Shown piece after piece: positions 59,720-64,000 of a stretch of 64,000 nucleotides of DNA. The stretch is from an uncultured Acidimicrobiales bacterium. GTDB taxonomy: Bacteria > Actinomycetota > Acidimicrobiia > Acidimicrobiales > SHLQ01. Position 1 is the first letter of the stretch. Each line of letters starts with the position of its first letter. Made by a program: the position numbers and the translations under genes. The DNA lies in assembly GCA_938041035.1 (NCBI GenBank), contig CALHYX010000004.1:39956-103955 (forward strand), written 5' to 3'. The notes beneath the pieces were generated by a model, which was given only the letters and a program-made list of their open reading frames with translations, ran no database searches and was not told the origin of the DNA.

Positions 59720-60301
59720 CTAACGAAGTCCGTCGACGCTGCCGTCGGCGAGGGCGTGGAACCCGACGATCAACAGCTCGACAATGTGGGCGAAAGTGTC
59801 ATCGGGTTCCTGGGCCTTGGGGTGGCCCTGGGCCAGCTCGAAACTGACGAATCCGTGGAGGGCGCTGCGCAACATGAGCGCAGCGTGGGCCCGCTCGTGG
59901 TCGTTGAGACCGAAGCCGCGCAGGCTGGCATCCAACACCGCCACGACCTCGTCGACCGCGGCTTCGAGGTCCGGGTCGCCGGCCACCGGGTAGATCACGG
60001 CCACCCGGTACAGGCCCGGCCGGGTCGTGCCGAACCTTCGCCAGGCATCGGCGACGGCGCGAACGGCCTCCGGCCCACTGAGGCCGAGGCAGGCGTCGGC
60101 CAACGTGGCGGCCAGCTCCCGGCGCTCGATCAGGCCCAGGCCGCGCCGAACGTCGTCGAGGCCATCGACGTGGTGGTACAACGCCGGCTGGGTGACCCCG
60201 AGACATCGGGCGATCGCCGTGATCGTCAACCGATCGGGCCCGTCGCTCTCGACCAGCTGTTCGGCGACCTCGAGCACCCGCTGGCGGTCGATGACGGTCA
60301 T
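59720..60301 (-). CDS. TetR-family regulator, C-terminal WHG-like domain
   Basis: Regulator of 193 residues. The helix-turn-helix is LTITAIARCLGVTQPALYHHVDGLDDVRRGL (about residues 25-55); the rest is a TetR_C ligand domain with ALMLRSALHGFVSFELAQG. It starts 2 bases after the stop of the first FAD/GcvT gene and ends 6 bases before the second, so it sits inside the operon and probably controls the promoter at about 62909-62937, whose -10 box is in a dyad. Ligand unknown, perhaps the amine substrate. Confidence 0.92.
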   Translation of the reverse strand: MTVIDRQRVLEVAEQLVESDGPDRLTITAIARCLGVTQPALYHHVDGLDDVRRGLGLIERRELAATLADACLGLSGPEAVRAVADAWRRFGTTRPGLYRVAVIYPVAGDPDLEAAVDEVVAVLDASLRGFGLNDHERAHAALMLRSALHGFVSFELAQGHPKAQEPDDTFAHIVELLIVGFHALADGSVDGLR

Positions 60302-60303
60302 CG

Positions 60304-62721
60304 TCAGCCCCGGAGCTCGGCGTTGTCAGGGTCGAAGATCGGCCCGTCGAGCACGGTGGCCGGTCGCGACTCGCCGAGGATCAGCACCGCCATCGTGGTG
60401 CCGGGTTCGGCATGATCGGCGTGGACGTAGGCAAAGGCCAGACTCTTGTCGACCGTGAACCCGTAGCCCCCGCTGGTGGTGAGCCCGATGGGCGTGCCAT
60501 CGGCCAGGAAGACGCCTTCGCCGCCCTGACAGTCGGCGTCGGCGGCGTCGACATCGAGATAGACGAGCTTCCACGGGTTGCCGCTGGGCTCGGCGTCGAC
60601 GTTGTCGCGCCCGATGAAGTCGCCCTTGTCCATCTTCACGAAGAAGTCGACGCCGGCCTGACGAGGGCCGATGTCGTGGGTGAGTTCGTGGCGGGTCAGG
60701 TACGCCTTCTCCATGCGCAACGAGTTGAGGGCGTAGGCCCCGAAGTCGGCGACGCCGAGGTCCTCACCCGCCGCGAACAGCGCGTCGTACACCGCTGCCA
60801 TGTCGCCGACCGCGATGTGCAGCTCCCAGCCACGAGCGCCGGTGAAACCGACGCGCAACGCCCGAACCTGTACGCCCGCGACCGCAATCTCCTGGGCCGA
60901 GAGGAAGGGGAAGGCCTCGTTCGACACGTCGGTGTCGGTGCAGCGCGACAACAACTCCCGGGCGTTCGGGCCGGCCACCACGAGTACGCCGAGCTCGGTC
61001 GACCGGTCGACGACGGCAATATCGGCACCGGCGGGCCGGTTGTGCGTGATCCAATCGAGGTCCCGACACTCGCCCATCGGACCGCTGATGACATAGAAGC
61101 GGTCCTCGGCCAGACGGGTCACCGTGACCTCGGTTTCGATGCGAGCGTTGGCGTTGAGCACATAGTTCAACGCCATACGACCCATCTTGGTGGGGATACG
61201 CCCGGTGGTAAGGGTGTCGAGATACGACGCCGCGTCCGCGCCGGACACCTCGTATTTCGAGAACGCGGAGAGGTCCATGACCCCGACCCGCTCGCGAACG
61301 GCGGCGCACTCGGCGCGGGCGGCGTCGTACCAGGCCGGGCGACGCCAACCGTGCACATCCTCGAGCGGCTGATCCTCGGGCACGAACCACTTGGGCTGCT
61401 CCCAGCCGTAGGCCTGGGCAAACATGGCCCGCTTGGCGGTCAGCCGGTCGTGTACACCCGAGACCCGGACGGGACGTCCCTCGAGCCGCTCCTCGCCCGG
61501 CGGATGCACCCGGAACATCCACTCGTAGTCCTCGCGCGCCTTGGCGGCGATGTAGTCGGGGGTGGCCCACTCGAACCGGCGGGGGTCGTAATGGCGCAGG
61601 TTGAGCTCGGTTTCGCCGTGCACCATCCAGCGGGCGAGCTCCCGGCCGGCGCCGGGGCTCCACGCCAGACCGATCGACGAGCCGGTGTTCAACCAGTAGT
61701 TCGGCACGCCGGGCGCCGGGCCGAGCAGCATGTGGCCGTCGGTGGTGTGTGTTATGGCGCCGTGCACGACCCGCTTGATGCCGACCTCACCGAGGACGGG
61801 CACGCGTTCGAACGCCTCGGCGAGCCAGGGAGCGATCTTGTCGTAGTCGGCGGGGAACAAAGGGTTCTCGGCATCCCACGGCACACCGTCGGCCCAGATC
61901 TGCTCGGCACCATGCTGCTCGTAGATGCCGATCAGGCCTGCGGTCTGCTCCTGCCGGATGTAGCCGGCCACCCGGTTGTCGCGCATGACCGGCATCTCGA
62001 CGTCGTGGTCGACGAAGGCCTGCACCTCTTCGGTGACCAGGTAGTGATGGAGGATGTTGGCCTGCGGGACGCGGAAGCCGCTGAGCAGCGCCACCTGGTC
62101 GGCGTAGCAGCCGGCGGCATCGACCACGTGCTCGCAGGTGATCGTGCCCTGCTCGGTGACGACATCCCATTCGCCGTCGGCGCGAAGGTTGACCTCGATG
62201 ACCCGGTTGCGCCGAGAGATCACCGCACCGGCAGCGCGGGCGCCGGCGGCGAACGCCATGGTGACGCCGGACGGGTCGACGTGGCCCTCGCCTTCGGTCC
62301 AGATCACGCCGAGCGCATCGGTGAAGTCGTAGAACGGGTTGAATTCGGCGGCTTCGGCGCCACTGATCAGCTCGATCGGATACCCGATGTAGCGGCCGAC
62401 CCCGAGCTGGGTCTTGAGGGCGTCGAGCTCTTCTTCGGTGTACGCGATGCGCAGGCCGCCGGGCTGGTGCAGCGACACCGCCTGGCCGGTCCGCGCCTCG
62501 ATCTCCTCATAGAGCTCGATGGCGTAGTGATGAAACGCGGCGGTGGTGTAGTCGGCGACCGAACGGGTGATCTGGCCGGCCGCGTGCCAGGTCGAGCCCG
62601 ATGTGAGCTCGGCCTTTTCGATCAGCACAACATCGGTCCAGCCCTCGAGGGTGAGGTGATAGAGCAACCCTGCGCCGTGCACACCTCCGCCGATGATGAC
62701 TACCCGAGCGCGATCCTGCAT
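60304..62721 (-). CDS. FAD-dependent oxidoreductase fused to GcvT domain, paralogue
   Basis: Protein of 805 residues, first gene of the operon. FAD domain VVIIGGGVHGAGLLYHL, covalent-flavin motif TSGSTWHAAGQITRS, then a middle domain and a GcvT domain ending with GFTGARGWELHIA and YALNSLRMEKAYL. In the GcvT turn the usual Glu (GExGWEL) is Ala. It shares the fold but little motif identity with the gene at 57269-59713, so the two probably act on different methylated amines or in series. GGGGGA precedes the ATG. Confidence 0.94.
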   Translation of the reverse strand: MQDRARVVIIGGGVHGAGLLYHLTLEGWTDVVLIEKAELTSGSTWHAAGQITRSVADYTTAAFHHYAIELYEEIEARTGQAVSLHQPGGLRIAYTEEELDALKTQLGVGRYIGYPIELISGAEAAEFNPFYDFTDALGVIWTEGEGHVDPSGVTMAFAAGARAAGAVISRRNRVIEVNLRADGEWDVVTEQGTITCEHVVDAAGCYADQVALLSGFRVPQANILHHYLVTEEVQAFVDHDVEMPVMRDNRVAGYIRQEQTAGLIGIYEQHGAEQIWADGVPWDAENPLFPADYDKIAPWLAEAFERVPVLGEVGIKRVVHGAITHTTDGHMLLGPAPGVPNYWLNTGSSIGLAWSPGAGRELARWMVHGETELNLRHYDPRRFEWATPDYIAAKAREDYEWMFRVHPPGEERLEGRPVRVSGVHDRLTAKRAMFAQAYGWEQPKWFVPEDQPLEDVHGWRRPAWYDAARAECAAVRERVGVMDLSAFSKYEVSGADAASYLDTLTTGRIPTKMGRMALNYVLNANARIETEVTVTRLAEDRFYVISGPMGECRDLDWITHNRPAGADIAVVDRSTELGVLVVAGPNARELLSRCTDTDVSNEAFPFLSAQEIAVAGVQVRALRVGFTGARGWELHIAVGDMAAVYDALFAAGEDLGVADFGAYALNSLRMEKAYLTRHELTHDIGPRQAGVDFFVKMDKGDFIGRDNVDAEPSGNPWKLVYLDVDAADADCQGGEGVFLADGTPIGLTTSGGYGFTVDKSLAFAYVHADHAEPGTTMAVLILGESRPATVLDGPIFDPDNAELRG

Positions 62722-62736
62722 GCGGTGTTCCCCCTG

Positions 62737-62835
62737 TTGCGGCGTATTTCTGTTGCGGGCCGTATTGCGGTTGCGGCGTATTTCTGTTGCGGCGTACTGC
62801 GGTTGCGGTTGCCCTTGCGGCGTATTGCGGGCCGC
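62737..62835. repeat. Direct repeats with CCGCAA core in the FAD/GcvT leader
   Basis: A 22-base unit occurs exactly twice (62737-62758 and 62771-62792), and shorter versions (GCGTATTGCGG, TTGCGG) recur to 62833. Read on the coding strand this is an iterated CCGCAA/AATACG pattern in the presumed 5' leader of the FAD/GcvT operon, ending 15 bases before the start codon. Confidence 0.85.
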
Positions 62836-62843
62836 TGTGCGTT

Positions 62844-62876
62844 CAGGCGTTCACTAACCGGCGAGCAGGCGTTCAC
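62844..62876. repeat. Two direct repeats of CAGGCGTTCAC, 22-base period
   Basis: CAGGCGTTCAC at 62844-62854 and again at 62866-62876, so the copies are two helical turns apart. They lie just downstream of the predicted promoter of the FAD/GcvT operon, in its leader. Doubled regulator sites are typical at this spacing, but an RNA role is also possible. Confidence 0.75.
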
Positions 62877-62902
62877 CTACCCGACGGTCACCACGCCCGT
62901 AC

Positions 62903-62915
62903 TTAGAGAGTCTAA
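62903..62915. promoter_or_regulatory. Dyad overlapping the -10 box of the FAD/GcvT promoter
   Basis: TTAGA-GAG-TCTAA, a perfect 13-base dyad in the gap upstream of the FAD/GcvT operon. It covers the predicted -10 hexamer, so a repressor bound here would block RNA polymerase. The operon-encoded TetR is the obvious candidate. Confidence 0.5.
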
Positions 62916-62937
62916 CCCGAGCCTTATACCCCATCAA
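62909..62937 (-). promoter_or_regulatory. Putative promoter of the FAD/GcvT operon
   Basis: Reading leftward: TTGATG (62937-62932), a 17-base spacer and TAGACT (62914-62909), a fair sigma-70-type promoter at ideal spacing. It would start RNA near 62902 and give a leader of about 180 bases before the ATG at 62721. Confidence 0.5.
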
Positions 62938-62977
62938 GGACCGCCCTCCCCCGCCCAACGCAACGACTTCACCCACC

Positions 62978-63014
62978 CGCGAACCATCTGGTGCCTGGCA
63001 CCAGATGGTTCGCG
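62978..63014. terminator. 37-base palindrome downstream of the F420 gene (repeat copy 2)
   Basis: 18-base arms around a central T at 62996, with the same AACCATCTGGTGCC core as copy 1. It lies 32 bases past the stop of the F420 enzyme gene (63046) and would end its transcript before the FAD/GcvT promoter. No U-tract. Confidence 0.7.
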
Positions 63015-63045
63015 AATCCCTGTTTTGGGTCTCCTCGAGGCAACG

Positions 63046-63957
63046 TCAGCTGTTGACGGACTGGAGCAGTGCCCGGGTCCGAGCCTGTTCGTCGGGATTC
63101 CGGCCGAACTCCACCGCGGCCAGTTCGGTCGCCCCGGCAGCGTGAATCACGGCGAGCTGTTCACGCACCGAATCCTCGGTGCCGACGACGGCTACGCCAC
63201 CGACGTTGTCGACGCCCTCACGATCGAGCATCGCCCGGTAGCTCGGCAGGTCCCGGTAGCTCGCCAGTACCTGGCCGATGAGTTCGCGGACATCGGCCTC
63301 GTCGTCGGTAACCGCGACCGGCAGTCCAGCCACGATTCGCGGCGCAGACCGGTCGGCGGCCTCAGCAGCGGCGATGATGTGCGGAGCGATGTGATCCTCG
63401 ATCGTGCGCGGCCCCACCAACCACAGGATGGTCCCATCGCTACGTCGGCCTGCGACCCGCAGCATCTGTTCGCCCAGGGCGGCCACCATGACGCTCGGCG
63501 ACTGATCCACTGGCCGGACGGCGTCGATGTGCCCCGAGAACATCTCGCCGCTGACATCGACCGAGCCGGTCTCGAGCAGCGGGTTGAGCGTCTCGAGGTA
63601 GTCGATCATGTGCCGGACCGGCCGCTCGAAAGACATCTCCAGACGACCTTCGATCGCCGGCTTGTGCGACAGACCGATACCGAGGACAACCCGGGCCGAC
63701 GTCGCCGCCTGAGCGGTCAGCGCCTGCCCGGCCAACGCCGTCGGGTGCCGGGGGTAGGTCGGGATCACCGCGGTGCCCAATTCCATGCCACCGACCGAGT
63801 CGCCGATCGCGGCGAACACGGTCAACGCATCGACGAGACCCGTTTGGGCCAGCCACCACCCATCGAACCCGTCGGCGTGGGTCTGCAGGGCGTGGGCTTT
63901 GAGCTCACCCAGATTGGCCGTGGCGAGCAGAGCGGAACCATTGATCGAGATGCGCAT
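63046..63957 (-). CDS. F420-dependent LLM-class oxidoreductase
   Basis: Luciferase-like TIM-barrel enzyme of 303 residues. RISINGSALLATANLGELKAHALQTHADGFDGWWLAQ starts the barrel, TAVIPTYPRHPTALAGQALTAQAATSARVVLGIGLSHKP is the F420-type central motif, and SVMVAALGEQMLRVAGRRSDGTILWLVG follows. It resembles the TIGR03564 group rather than the first LLM enzyme at 27564-28613. Substrate unknown. It is transcribed away from the right edge, with palindromes on both sides. Confidence 0.92.
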   Translation of the reverse strand: MRISINGSALLATANLGELKAHALQTHADGFDGWWLAQTGLVDALTVFAAIGDSVGGMELGTAVIPTYPRHPTALAGQALTAQAATSARVVLGIGLSHKPAIEGRLEMSFERPVRHMIDYLETLNPLLETGSVDVSGEMFSGHIDAVRPVDQSPSVMVAALGEQMLRVAGRRSDGTILWLVGPRTIEDHIAPHIIAAAEAADRSAPRIVAGLPVAVTDDEADVRELIGQVLASYRDLPSYRAMLDREGVDNVGGVAVVGTEDSVREQLAVIHAAGATELAAVEFGRNPDEQARTRALLQSVNS

Positions 63958-63980
63958 GGGCGAAACCTAGCGCCCCGCGG

Positions 63981-64000
63981 ACAATCTGGTGCCTGGCACC
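63981..64000. repeat. Left half of a third palindrome copy, cut by the window edge
   Basis: The core ATCTGGTGCC (63984-63993), the central T and GGCACC are visible before the window ends. The outer arm differs (GACA instead of AACC), so the core is conserved and the flanks vary. It lies 24 bases upstream of the F420 gene start, so it belongs to the gene or gap to the right. Confidence 0.7.

Noticed and set aside
57692..60415. Plus-strand open frame of about 907 codons opposite the FAD/GcvT and TetR genes
   Set aside because: Same reason: antisense of two clear genes, no recognisable domain.
62737..62876. Repeats considered as a CRISPR array
   Set aside because: Repeat units are too short and unevenly spaced, no equal-length spacers, and no cas gene in the window.
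62722..62902. Leader of the FAD/GcvT operon tested by eye for a glycine riboswitch
   Set aside because: No glycine-aptamer core or tandem aptamer pattern is visible; the leader is dominated by simple repeats.

Overview
The window is a piece of chromosome from a high-GC actinobacterium. The evidence is the strong GC bias at third codon positions, frequent GTG and TTG starts, many 4-base stop/start overlaps, two F420-dependent luciferase-like oxidoreductases, mycothiol-type proteins (a DsbA-like protein and a TIGR03084/DinB-like protein) and a Fur-family/Nur-type nickel regulon. The gene mix (P450s, SDRs, acyl-CoA enzymes, phytanoyl-CoA-type dioxygenases, FAD/GcvT demethylases) suggests a free-living aerobic heterotroph, plausibly of the class Acidimicrobiia; that placement is inference. 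I see no rRNA, tRNA, CRISPR array, phage or insertion sequence, and coding density is high.

Layout. 1-4004 (minus): a methylcrotonyl-CoA-carboxylase-like pair (alpha subunit cut by the left edge) and an NTF2-like protein. 4048-10978 (plus): a membrane-anchored hypothetical protein, a zinc alcohol dehydrogenase, a methylthioadenosine salvage block (6-oxopurine-type MTA/MTI phosphorylase, mtnA, MTA/SAH deaminase), a DsbA-like protein and a 3-hydroxyisobutyrate-dehydrogenase-like enzyme. 11067-18771 (plus): a tightly coupled catabolic operon of carboxyltransferase, biotin carboxylase, AtuA-family protein, TetR, TIGR03084 protein and enoyl-CoA hydratase. 18794-30962: P450s, SDRs, an aldehyde dehydrogenase, acyl-CoA dehydrogenase, F420 enzyme and small accessory proteins, arranged as divergent pairs with operator-like dyads between them. 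30981-36390 (minus): thrH, a phytanoyl-CoA-type dioxygenase, a Gfo/Idh/MocA oxidoreductase, a zinc dehydrogenase and an amidase, three of them translationally coupled. 36475-39601 (plus): a Fur-family regulator, a Nur-box-like site and a CbiMN-CbiQ-CbiO nickel/cobalt ECF transporter. 39571-43248 (minus): a four-gene double ABC transporter. 43368-44813 (plus): a second dioxygenase and a small P-loop kinase-like protein.

44845-55958 is an unbroken minus-strand run: lipoprotein, cysteine hydrolase, DDAH-like hydrolase, ferritin-like diiron protein, pirin, DJ-1-like protein, ABC exporter, molybdopterin oxidoreductase, HxlR regulator, LysE exporter and P-loop kinase. 56060-57229 (plus) is a degenerate M28-like peptidase. 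57269-62721 (minus) is an operon of two FAD/GcvT fusion demethylases with a TetR repressor between them, preceded by a 324-base intergenic region rich in repeats, with a promoter whose -10 box lies in a dyad. 63046-63957 (minus) is a second F420 enzyme.

The most interesting signals are the FAD/GcvT-TetR-FAD/GcvT operon and its structured leader, a palindromic repeat present three times between genes, the methylthioinosine-type salvage block, the thrH-dioxygenase-MocA-dehydrogenase-amidase run, and the Fur/Nur-box/ECF nickel locus.
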